9,892 nt of DNA from Chitinophaga pinensis (GTDB lineage Bacteria; Bacteroidota; Bacteroidia; UKL13-3). The stretch is from the NCBI GenBank assembly GCA_945875195.1, contig CAMCJW010000087.1, forward strand, positions 1 to 9,892, written 5' to 3'. A program made the translations under genes and the position numbers. A model generated the notes under the pieces. It did no database searches. It was not told the DNA's origin and saw nothing but the letters and a program-made list of their open reading frames with translations. Of the stretch, positions 1-8,500 are shown in pieces (the first letter of the stretch is position 1; every line of letters begins with the position of its first letter).

Positions 1-375
1 ACAGGAGAATTGGTAAGCAATAAGGTGCTGAAATTTGAAGATGGGCAGTACTTTGATTTGCTGCGCAATTTTGAGAATTGTATTTCAGCGAGTGCTTTTA
101 GAGGAAGAAAAGGTTCAACCGGCATAGCTAGAAACTTGAAGGATGCTACTATTGAAATTTTCCCTAATCCAAATCAAGGTATATTTTCAATACAAAGTAG
201 TTTTTCTATAAAACATGTTTCTATTCACTCAATTGCAGGTGAGCAAATTTTCCAACAAGGTTTTGGTTCGAACCAAATTGATATTGATATGAGTTCATTC
301 AATGAAGGTGTGTATATCATTAACCTTTCCGACGAAAATGGGCAAACCATTAGTAGAAAATTGGTTAAGTACTAA
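1..375 (+). CDS. 3' end of a T9SS-exported protein with type A C-terminal sorting domain (5' partial)
   Basis: The reading frame is open from the first base and ends at TAA 373-375, giving 124 visible residues. The beginning lies left of the window; the TTG at position 10 is an ordinary in-frame codon, not a credible start. The last ~75 residues (from about base 148) match a type IX secretion type A sorting domain: an entry motif IEIFPNPNQGIF, alternating beta-strand segments, the typical SIAGEQIF turn, then the MSSFNEGVYIINL segment and a basic end RKLVKY. In this family the domain directs a Sec-exported protein through the outer membrane and is normally removed as the protein is attached to the surface or released. 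The ~48 residues before it (for example NKVLKFEDGQYFDLL) match no family I recognise, so the function of the passenger is unknown. The gene converges on the peptidase/DUF5686 gene, with 9 bases between the two stop codons. Confidence 0.88.
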   Translation, partial: TGELVSNKVLKFEDGQYFDLLRNFENCISASAFRGRKGSTGIARNLKDATIEIFPNPNQGIFSIQSSFSIKHVSIHSIAGEQIFQQGFGSNQIDIDMSSFNEGVYIINLSDENGQTISRKLVKY

Positions 376-384
376 TTTTTTAGT

Positions 385-3300
385 TTAAAGGTTAACGCTC
401 AAACCAATTCTATAAAACCAACCAAGGTTGCCCGTTAAGGAGTTAGTGGCAGTTCCGGCATCCAGTCTTAGGAAGCTAAAGATATTTGTGAGTCCAAAGT
501 ACAATTCGTTGTAATTTAATTGAGGGGTAAGCAGGCTATTGATGCCAATTATTTCGCGGGCTTTGAGCTTGCGTATTAAGGGTCTTTTACTCATAAGCAA
601 TCCTTGAAAATTGTGCATTAAATGCGCCTCAAGAAATGATTCATTGGTGCTATAATCATAGTAGTTTAAGGCATGAAAACCGGTGAGTCTACTGCGTGTA
701 TTTATTGAAACATTGTATTGTTTTTGCGGATTGAAAATGAAGATGGTTTGGTTGCCATTGAAATGCTTGTAGTCTAAAAATTGCTGGTTGTTTTGGGCAA
801 AAAATGCACCTGCATTCACATCAAATTTAAAGGTTCCAAGAGCATTAAGTTTAATGTCTTTGCCAGCGCCAACATCTAAGTAGTGATATTGGTAATCAAT
901 TGTTGCTATGCCATAGCCTGTTTTATAATTGAGATAAAATTCTGGGTATTTTGATCCCAGTATATTTTTATACCCTGGCAAGCTTTCATATTTTTGATTG
1001 GGTATATACCTCAAAGAAAAGCCAAATTCTACTCCTTGGTGTTTTAGGAAAGCAGCTTGGTTGTTGTTTGGATTTAAAGGGTTATTAGAGGTAAATTCTT
1101 TATTGGATTTTGCAAAAGAATAATCGCTGTGGTTCACCATGGCATCTCTTTGAAAATACTCGGTGTATAGCCTAAAGTATAAGCCATTTTTTAGCTCATC
1201 ATCGAGGTAAATTTTAGCTACATCCTTCTGATAAATTTTCATGTAATTTTCCCTCAAAAGGAGCGTATAGGCAGCATTTACTATTCCATTAATGGGGTTT
1301 GCAGGATTGTATTGCTCCACAAATCTTCCAAGTTTATATCCAATGCCAAAAGCATGCAATGGGTCTATTGTTTTGTATCCACTGATGCCTGGGCAGAAGT
1401 TTTGGTTGGCCATTCCATACCTTAAACTTAAGCTGGTATAACTGTTTTTACGGTAATCCATTTCATTGGTTCCGCGATTCAAATTCACATCAAAATATAA
1501 GCCCTCAACAGTGTTGTAGCCAGTGCTTAACAACAGAGGAGAGAAGCCCCAATATTTGTTTACAGAATCGTTGTTTTTTTGATACGAATAGCCTCCAAGG
1601 AGCAATTTTCCTATGCCAAACTTATTATCCAATCTTTGCATAGAATCTAAGTAATGAGGCTCGTGTTCTGCTAGGTAAATGCTATCGGCTTTTGTGTATT
1701 GCTTTTGTTCCTCGTCGGTTAATTTAATGCTTCTATTTCCACCCCAGTATAGGCTGTCTTTTTTATTCGCTTTTTTCTCAATTTTAAAGGTCTCGTTTCC
1801 AAAGAATTTTGGTTCAAACCGTTTATTTAAATTAAAGTTACTCATGGCCGCAACGCTCATATCAATAGCTCTGAACCCAAAGATTTTAATGAAGCTGGAG
1901 ACTTGCATTTTTAACGGTACCCAAACATTGTTAACGAGTATGGTTTCTTGGAGTAGATTTACAGTATCTACAAATTGAATTTGGGCATCTTTGGTAAGCA
2001 TGAGTTCTGATCCAAATATTTGGTAATCGTTGCTAGCGATATAGATATAGCCTTGAAATAAAGGGTCGCCTTTTCTGGCAGGTATTACTTCTATTTTGTT
2101 AATTTCAATGCCATCTGAGTAGAAGCTACCTTGGAATTTGTATTTATAATTTAGCAAGGCAAGCGGGGCAATGGGAGAAACAAAAGGCCTATCGCTGTAG
2201 TAATCTAGATTTACACTTGGTTCGTATAGGTTAAAGAAAACATCGTTCACACGGTTCCAGCTAAAGCCTTGTTTTTCGCCCGCAATTTTTGAGGCAAGCA
2301 TTTCTTCCTTAAAGTAATCGGGCTTTTGGTTATAGTATTTGGCAACAGATTCGGAAAGGTATACAAGGCCAAGATCGTTGCTATCTGGCATTTGTGATTT
2401 GGGAATAAAAGCCGGCCTTTTTTTAGGAATTTCGCACAAGCGAACATTAGATTTCATGTAAACATCGGTGGCGTAAGATTGAATTTTATCGGCATTTTCT
2501 TTGCGTCTCTTGATGGCCTCTTTGATGATAGCATAAGCAGGGTCTTTGGCATTTGCATTTACCACTACAGCTTTTAACTGGATGTTTTCCGATTTCATTT
2601 TTACCAGCAAGTTCGAACTTCGGGAATTCATATCTATTCTTACTTTTTGTTTGATATAGCCCATAGTTTGAAACACCAGAACAGTATTTGCAACATCTTT
2701 TACTTGTATTTCAAATTCGCCATTGGTGTTGCTGCTGGTGCCTTGAGAGGTTCCTTCAATAAATATACTTGTGTAAACCATTGGGTCGAGGTTTTCGTCT
2801 ACTACCTTTCCTTTGATGGTTAAATAGTTCTCCTTCACACCAAGGCAATGCATGATAAAAGCTATTTTAAAAGCTTGCTCTTTCATGGCATCATATTTTC
2901 CAGATGCGCCACCATGGCCGCCATCCATGGTTGTTTTGAACAACAATAAATTGGTATCGGTTTTCATATCTCTGAGTTTACTTACCCATTTTGCGGGTTC
3001 CCAGTATCCTACTTGTGCATCGTTGTATCCTGCAGTAACTAAAATATTTGGGTAAGCTTGAGCCAATACGTTATCATAAGGAGAATAACTTTTCATATAA
3101 TCATAATCGGCCTTTATTTTTGGGTTTCCCCATTCTTGGAATTCAAAAGTGGTTAGTGGAATTGATTCATCGAGCATGGTGTTTATTACATCTACAAAAG
3201 GAACACCGGCAATGGCACAATTGAACAAATCTGGTCGCATGTTTAAAACAGCACCCATTAACAAACCACCAGCTGAAGCACCATTAATGGCAAGCCTTTT

Positions 3301-4938
3301 GGGAGAAGTATATTTTTCTTTGATGAGTAATTCTGCGCAGGCTATAAAGTCGGTAAAGCTGTTTTTCTTTTTCATGAGTTTGCCATTCTCATACCAATCT
3401 TCCCCCATTTCTTTACCACCTCTGATATGCGCTGTAGCCAAAACAAAACCTCTATTCAAATAGCTAATATCATCCGAATTGAAAGCTGGAAATGAGCTTG
3501 CACCATAAGATCCGTATGCATCAATCAATGTTGGGTTCAAACCGTTTAAAACAATACCTTTTTTGTAATAGATAGTTATAGGTACAAGGGTGCCATCTTT
3601 TGCTTTAGCCCAAAGTCTTTTTGTTTCATATTTATCGGGACTATATTTTTCTAATAAAGTATCTATTTCAGTGATTACCTTTTCTTTGGTTTGAAGGTTG
3701 TATTTGTAAGTGATTGTAGGAGTTATAGCATTTTGAACGGCATAATTAATTTCCTTTGTTTGTAAGTAATCGTATTCATCAAAACTGTATGCAGAAGTGC
3801 CAAATGGAATATTGCTTTGAAGGGTATCAATTGCCTTAGATTTTCTATCAATGATTAAAATATTATTGGTAACATTTTGGGTAAGATTTATAATGAGGTG
3901 ATCTTTGAGAAGGCTATATCCATTGAGTAAAACATCTTTTTGGGGAGGAAACAAACTCACCCATTCGTTGCTGTTTTTGGCTTGCAAGGGGGCGGTCATG
4001 AGCTGGTAGTTTTTTGCTTGAAAGTTTGTATAAACATACCATTCATTGCCTTGGTAATGATTGATGGTATAAATCAAATCGGGTTTGCGTTTAAGAAACA
4101 ATTGTGGTTTAACAATGGCTGAATCTGGCCAATACCAGGACTCCGATGATTTTGTTTTGGTAATGTTTAGGAGTATGAATTGCTTGCTAACACTTCTGCT
4201 GATTGAAACCTGAAAAGTTTTATCTAGTTCTTCAAAAATGAGTTCATCCATAAAAGGGTTTGAACCTAAATAATGTCTATACACTCTGTATGAGCGCAAT
4301 GTTTTGGGTTCGGGAACGGTGTAGTAAAAACTATTATTGTCTTTGCACCAAAGCACATCGAGCACTTGTGGAATGGTATCAGCAACATAAATACTGTCCT
4401 TATCAATGTGTTTGATGTATAGTCTGTTTACATTATTGCCTTTGGCATCAATACCATAGGCTAGCAATTCTTGGTTTGGACTAATGGTTTGAACACCAAG
4501 ATTAAAATAGGCAAATTCCTCGGCCAGTTTATTGAGGTTGAGTACAATTTTCTCTGGTGCTTGAAGGCTGTCCTTTTTGCGGTATATATCGGGGTATTGT
4601 TTTTCTTGACTCACCCTGCTGTAGTAAAAGTAGTTTTTTACTTTGTTGGGTTTGGTGTCATAATTTTCCTTTCTCCTGTTTTTTAATTCCTCGAAAATAA
4701 CCTTTTGAAGCAGGTTGCTGCCCTTCATTGCATTGTTTGCATGGGTGTTGTTGGCATATAAATAATTTATAGCCTCAGCGCTGTATTTATCGCGAAGCCA
4801 GTAATAATTGTCTACCAAAGTATCTTGGTGGATATAGGTGGTAAAGGGTATTTTTTCGGCCTTAGGTGCATCAAAGCCTTGAGAAAGGGCTATATGCGGT
4901 TGGACCAAACAGAAAAAAAGGAATAATTTTAGTTTCAT
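385..4938 (-). CDS. Secreted oligopeptidase B-like S9 peptidase fused to a CarboxypepD-regulatory-like + DUF5686 outer-membrane protein
   Basis: This single 1517-residue frame starts at ATG 4938; an in-frame TAA 15 bases upstream fixes the start, and a Sec signal peptide follows (residues 1 to about 20, MKLKLFLFFC...ALSQ). Residues ~22-430 resemble the S9 N-terminal beta-propeller of oligopeptidase B and ~440-702 its alpha/beta-hydrolase domain. Visible catalytic residues are Ser555 (GASAGG), Asp640 (GYNDAQVGYWEPAKW) and His675 (MDGGHGGASG); Tyr475 in AYGSYG should help form the oxyanion hole. Oligopeptidase B cleaves short peptides after Lys/Arg. Residues ~705-793 (TIKGKVVDENLDP...) are a carboxypeptidase-regulatory-like beta-sandwich, and ~795-1517 match DUF5686, a Bacteroidota family with a predicted C-terminal outer-membrane barrel. 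Each half has about the usual length of its stand-alone family, so this is a full fusion, not a remnant. I infer a periplasmic peptidase tethered to the outer membrane. Its physiological substrate is unknown. No Shine-Dalgarno sequence or clear promoter was found upstream. Confidence 0.95.
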   Translation of the reverse strand: MKLKLFLFFCLVQPHIALSQGFDAPKAEKIPFTTYIHQDTLVDNYYWLRDKYSAEAINYLYANNTHANNAMKGSNLLQKVIFEELKNRRKENYDTKPNKVKNYFYYSRVSQEKQYPDIYRKKDSLQAPEKIVLNLNKLAEEFAYFNLGVQTISPNQELLAYGIDAKGNNVNRLYIKHIDKDSIYVADTIPQVLDVLWCKDNNSFYYTVPEPKTLRSYRVYRHYLGSNPFMDELIFEELDKTFQVSISRSVSKQFILLNITKTKSSESWYWPDSAIVKPQLFLKRKPDLIYTINHYQGNEWYVYTNFQAKNYQLMTAPLQAKNSNEWVSLFPPQKDVLLNGYSLLKDHLIINLTQNVTNNILIIDRKSKAIDTLQSNIPFGTSAYSFDEYDYLQTKEINYAVQNAITPTITYKYNLQTKEKVITEIDTLLEKYSPDKYETKRLWAKAKDGTLVPITIYYKKGIVLNGLNPTLIDAYGSYGASSFPAFNSDDISYLNRGFVLATAHIRGGKEMGEDWYENGKLMKKKNSFTDFIACAELLIKEKYTSPKRLAINGASAGGLLMGAVLNMRPDLFNCAIAGVPFVDVINTMLDESIPLTTFEFQEWGNPKIKADYDYMKSYSPYDNVLAQAYPNILVTAGYNDAQVGYWEPAKWVSKLRDMKTDTNLLLFKTTMDGGHGGASGKYDAMKEQAFKIAFIMHCLGVKENYLTIKGKVVDENLDPMVYTSIFIEGTSQGTSSNTNGEFEIQVKDVANTVLVFQTMGYIKQKVRIDMNSRSSNLLVKMKSENIQLKAVVVNANAKDPAYAIIKEAIKRRKENADKIQSYATDVYMKSNVRLCEIPKKRPAFIPKSQMPDSNDLGLVYLSESVAKYYNQKPDYFKEEMLASKIAGEKQGFSWNRVNDVFFNLYEPSVNLDYYSDRPFVSPIAPLALLNYKYKFQGSFYSDGIEINKIEVIPARKGDPLFQGYIYIASNDYQIFGSELMLTKDAQIQFVDTVNLLQETILVNNVWVPLKMQVSSFIKIFGFRAIDMSVAAMSNFNLNKRFEPKFFGNETFKIEKKANKKDSLYWGGNRSIKLTDEEQKQYTKADSIYLAEHEPHYLDSMQRLDNKFGIGKLLLGGYSYQKNNDSVNKYWGFSPLLLSTGYNTVEGLYFDVNLNRGTNEMDYRKNSYTSLSLRYGMANQNFCPGISGYKTIDPLHAFGIGYKLGRFVEQYNPANPINGIVNAAYTLLLRENYMKIYQKDVAKIYLDDELKNGLYFRLYTEYFQRDAMVNHSDYSFAKSNKEFTSNNPLNPNNNQAAFLKHQGVEFGFSLRYIPNQKYESLPGYKNILGSKYPEFYLNYKTGYGIATIDYQYHYLDVGAGKDIKLNALGTFKFDVNAGAFFAQNNQQFLDYKHFNGNQTIFIFNPQKQYNVSINTRSRLTGFHALNYYDYSTNESFLEAHLMHNFQGLLMSKRPLIRKLKAREIIGINSLLTPQLNYNELYFGLTNIFSFLRLDAGTATNSLTGNLGWFYRIGLSVNL

Positions 4939-5588
4939 TTGTTGAGCAATTTAATGGTTTGAACGAAATGGAATTTCTTAAAAACACTTAAACGCATGGA
5001 ATAGTTGAAATGTTACATGATCTAAAAGCTAAGGGCTACCGCTCATGTGCAAGAAATAATTTTCGGCTTAAATAATTTTAGCTGATTTTTTAATGCCACG
5101 TGTTTATTATCCTAAAAACATAACACTTTGTTAACTTAACCCTGAATTTAGGCAATAATTTAAACTCTCTTATGTTATGAATAGCCAACATAGAATATCT
5201 GTTAATGCCTATTTCTATTGAATTTGAAAACTATTTTCTTTGATATTTTTGCATATGAAAATAGTTGCACGGTGAAAAAAAATTGAACTAAAATATTTGC
5301 AGGATTTAGTAATTGGGGTAATAATTGAGTGCAATTACCTGAACTTGGAAATTAAATGAATGATTTACATTCCTGTTTTCAAAACTCTTTTATGGCTTGT
5401 TTTTATTGGAGTTTAAGCGTATGGTCTTTGGTTGAAAACCGTGAATTAAGTTTCTTTTAAGAAAGTAAAAGGACTTGGGTTATCCACATTTTATAAACTA
5501 AATTTTGATTTTAAGGTGCTTAAAATATCAGATTACCCCAAACATTTAATACCTTTACATGATTGAAATACAATCGCCATAGTCAACC
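4939..5588. other. 650-base divergent intergenic region
   Basis: This AT-rich stretch separates the divergently transcribed peptidase/DUF5686 gene (minus) and repeat-protein gene (plus). I found no convincing gene, tRNA or riboswitch in it. Short open frames occur (about 21 codons from ATG 5010; 34 codons at 5356-5460) but have no family resemblance or start signal. On the plus strand there is one full match to the Bacteroidota promoter pattern at 5223-5251 (listed separately). A weaker match to the -7 element alone, TACCTTTA at 5550-5557, ends 31 bases before the ATG at 5589. On the minus strand I found no TAnnTTTG element, so the promoter of the peptidase gene is not identified. Confidence 0.6.
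5223..5251 (+). promoter_or_regulatory. Candidate Bacteroidota-type promoter for the repeat-protein gene
   Basis: TTTG (5223-5226) and TATTTTTG (5244-5251) are 17 bases apart. This fits the Bacteroidota primary sigma-factor pattern, an upstream TTG/TTTG and a -7 TAnnTTTG with a spacer of roughly 17-23 bases. Transcription would start near 5258, leaving a leader of about 330 bases before the ATG at 5589. The match is exact at the -7 element, but such short motifs also arise by chance in AT-rich DNA, so this is only a candidate. A closer -7-like element at 5550-5557 (TACCTTTA, lacking the final G and a well-placed -33 partner) is the alternative. Confidence 0.33.
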
Positions 5589-8500
5589 ATGAATACAAAA
5601 AAGGATATGGAATATCGAATTTTCAAAAAGGAAATTAGTTGTGCAATTCTTGTTTTAGTAACTCTTCTTACGCCTTTTCAGAACAAGGCTTTAGCAGAAA
5701 AAACAGACAAAAGATTCGGCACAAGTCTTGACTTGAAATCGAGTTCAACAGCAAAGCATTTTGGAAGCAAAAATTCTGCGGAATTTAAGGTTCAACCGAT
5801 TGGTTTATCAGCCAAGATTAATTTTTATGCACCACCCCCAACACCAATAAGTGCATTGCCAGATTCGGCTTACGTAAATGGTTACACAGGAAATGCTAAT
5901 TTACTCAACATTTTTTTAAATGATTCGTTCAATAACCTAGCCCTTATTGGTTCGGCAATGAAAGTTACCAGTAGCATTCCCAATAGCCAAATATTATTGG
6001 ACACTGCTACAGGCGACATAAGTGTTTTGGCTGGTATTGCTGCAGGAACCTATGTAATTTCATATAGTATTTGCGATACCTCCGATTTATCTAATTGTGC
6101 GAGTTCTTTTGCTACAATTTATGTTTCGGCTCCGCTTATTGTTGCTAATTCGGAGTTAGCTATTGTTGATGGCTTGGCGGGAAATACCTCTGTCTTTAAT
6201 GTATTTAATAATGATAGCATAAATGGGAATTTAGCTAATTCATCATCGGTAAATACGAGCATTGTAACAGGCTCTGGAAATGCGGGAGTAACCTTAAATT
6301 TATCGACCGGCATTGTAAGTGTTGCCTCCTTAACACCGGCAGGCACCTATACCATCAACTATAAAATTTGTGATACACTGAATACAGCCAATTGTGATAC
6401 AGCATTAATAACCATATTAGTAAGTACTCCAGTAATTGTAGCAAACCCCGATGCCTCTGAGGTAAATGGGTATAATGGTGCAGCTAATTTGTTGAATGTT
6501 TTAAATAATGATAGTTTTAATGTATCAATTGCTGCAATAGGTGCAGTAAATTTAAGCGTTGTAACACCGGCATCAAGTTCAAAAATTACCTTGAATACAA
6601 TTACCGGTAATGTAACCGTTGCCCCATCTGTGCGTGCAGGTTTATATAGCATAGTTTACCGCATTTGCGATTCATTAAACCCAAGTAATTGCGATACTAG
6701 TATTGTTTATATAACAGTAAATGCACCACTTATTGTAGCAAACCCCGATAATGTTTCTATAAATGGTTATACGGGAGCAAATAACATTCTAAATATATTT
6801 GCCAACGATAGTATAAATTCTATTTTACCTACCGCAAGCAGAGTTACTTTATCCGTCCTCTCGAGTCCGAGCGAACCAGGGATTATTTTAAATACCATTA
6901 CCGGGAGAATAAGTATTTTCCCATACACACCCGCTGGAGTTTACACTTATGAATACCGCATTTGCGATACCTTAAATACAAGTAATTGTGATACTTCTTT
7001 GGTAACTATTCATGTTTTGGCTCCACCCATTATTGCTAACAATGATGCTGCGATAGTTAATGGATATACAGGTGCAAACAATATTATTTATGTTCTCGCG
7101 AATGATAGTTTAAATAATACTCATGCAACATTAACCAATATTTATTTAAGCCTAAATAGTGCAGCTAGCCATCCTAATTTAAGTTTAAACTTAAGTACAG
7201 GAATGATAAGTGTTGCGCCAAAAACACCAGCAGGTATCTATTCATTGGAGTATAAAATTTGTGACACACTGAACCCATTGAGTTGCGATACTGGTGTGGT
7301 AACAATAACTGTAACTGCTCCGATTCTTGCAGCCAAGGAAGATTTTGCAAACGTTAATGGGTATAACGGAAATGCGAGTTTATTAAATGTATTTTCAAAT
7401 GATAGTTTAAATGGAACTACAATTAATATTGGTGCTATTGAATTAAACATTTATGTAGCACCAACTAATTCGAGAATTTCATTGGATACCACCACTGGTT
7501 TAGTGAGTGTAGTTGCCCCAATTTCTTCAGGCTTGTATACATTTTCTTACATGCTTACTGATACTTTGAACCCAAGTAATACAGATACAGCTGTAGTTTC
7601 AATAAATGTTACTTCACCAATTATTTTGGCTCGAACCGACAATGGTATTGTAAATGGAGCTATTGGAAATGCGAGTTTACTAAATGTTTTAGCAAATGAT
7701 TCCTTGAATGGTTTAGGTGTAAGCCCTGGAATGGTAAGTCTTGTAAAAACAACAAGCACCTCTGTAACTGGCATCAGCTTAGATACGGCAACAGGAATTG
7801 TTAGTGTATTGCCAAATGTACCTGCTGGGGTTTATTCTTTTGAATATAGAATATGTGATACCTTAAATACAGGTAATTGCGATACTTCAATGGTTTATAT
7901 TACAATACTAGCACCGCCAATTAGGGCAGTGGCTGATACGGCCTACTTAAATGGCTATACAGGAAGTAGTGGTGAATTTAATGTATTGGCTAACGACAGT
8001 TTAAATCAAATGCCAATTGGCTTAGGAGCTGTAACAATTAGTATGATAGCTGGTTCTGGAAATGCAGGGGTAAATTTAAATGTATCTACTGGGTTTATTG
8101 AGGTTGCTCCAAGAATGAGTATTGGCAGTTATTCTATCAGGTATAGAATATGCGATACCTTAAATGTAGGCAATTGTGATAGCGCCCTTGTTATCGTAAA
8201 AATATTGGCTGCTCCTGTTGATGCAGTTAATGATACCGCAGTTGTTAATGGATATACTGGAAATTTATCTGCTTCTACGGTATGGTTAAATGATAGTATT
8301 AATAATAATAGCATTGTATTTAGAGAAGTGCTTATTAGTGTTTTAACACCCTCATCAAATGCAGGAATAGTTTTAGATACCGCAACAGGCATTATAAGCG
8401 TTCAACCAAGAACAATGGCAGGTTTATATACCATTGATTATAAAATTTGTGATACCTTAAATAGTAGTAATTGCGATAGCGCCACTGCAAGAATAGAAGT

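Noticed and set aside
371..384. ACTAA/TTAGT inverted repeat between the convergent stops as a terminator.
   Set aside because: It has only five base pairs, nearly all A-T, with no GC-rich stem and no long T tract on either strand.
2780..2900. Possibility that the peptidase/DUF5686 fusion is really two genes joined by a sequencing error.
   Set aside because: The frame passes through the junction with no gap or odd filler. No second signal peptide or plausible start for the DUF5686 part is visible, so a single gene is the simplest reading. Only reads could exclude an error.
1679..4686. Short open stretches inside the peptidase/DUF5686 gene: plus strand 1679-1978, 2852-3055, 3149-3463, 3940-4122 and 4471-4686; minus strand, other frame, 2247-2447.
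   Set aside because: All overlap a 1517-residue gene with clear domain matches throughout; their translations look like random out-of-frame sequence.
4909..4938. Lipoprotein signal for the peptidase/DUF5686 protein because of Cys10 in its signal peptide.
   Set aside because: Cys10 lies within the hydrophobic core, preceded by Leu-Phe-Phe, which is not a lipobox. A standard cleavage near residue 20 fits better.
5010..5460. Small open frames in the intergenic region (about 21 codons from ATG 5010; 34 codons at 5356-5460).
   Set aside because: There is no ribosome-binding or promoter signal tied to them and no recognisable protein. Frames of this length are expected by chance in 650 bases.
5451..5465. 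Near-palindrome TTTCTTTTAAGAAAG as an operator or hairpin.
   Set aside because: It is a short, A/T-dominated symmetry of a kind common by chance in this DNA, with no second copy nearby.
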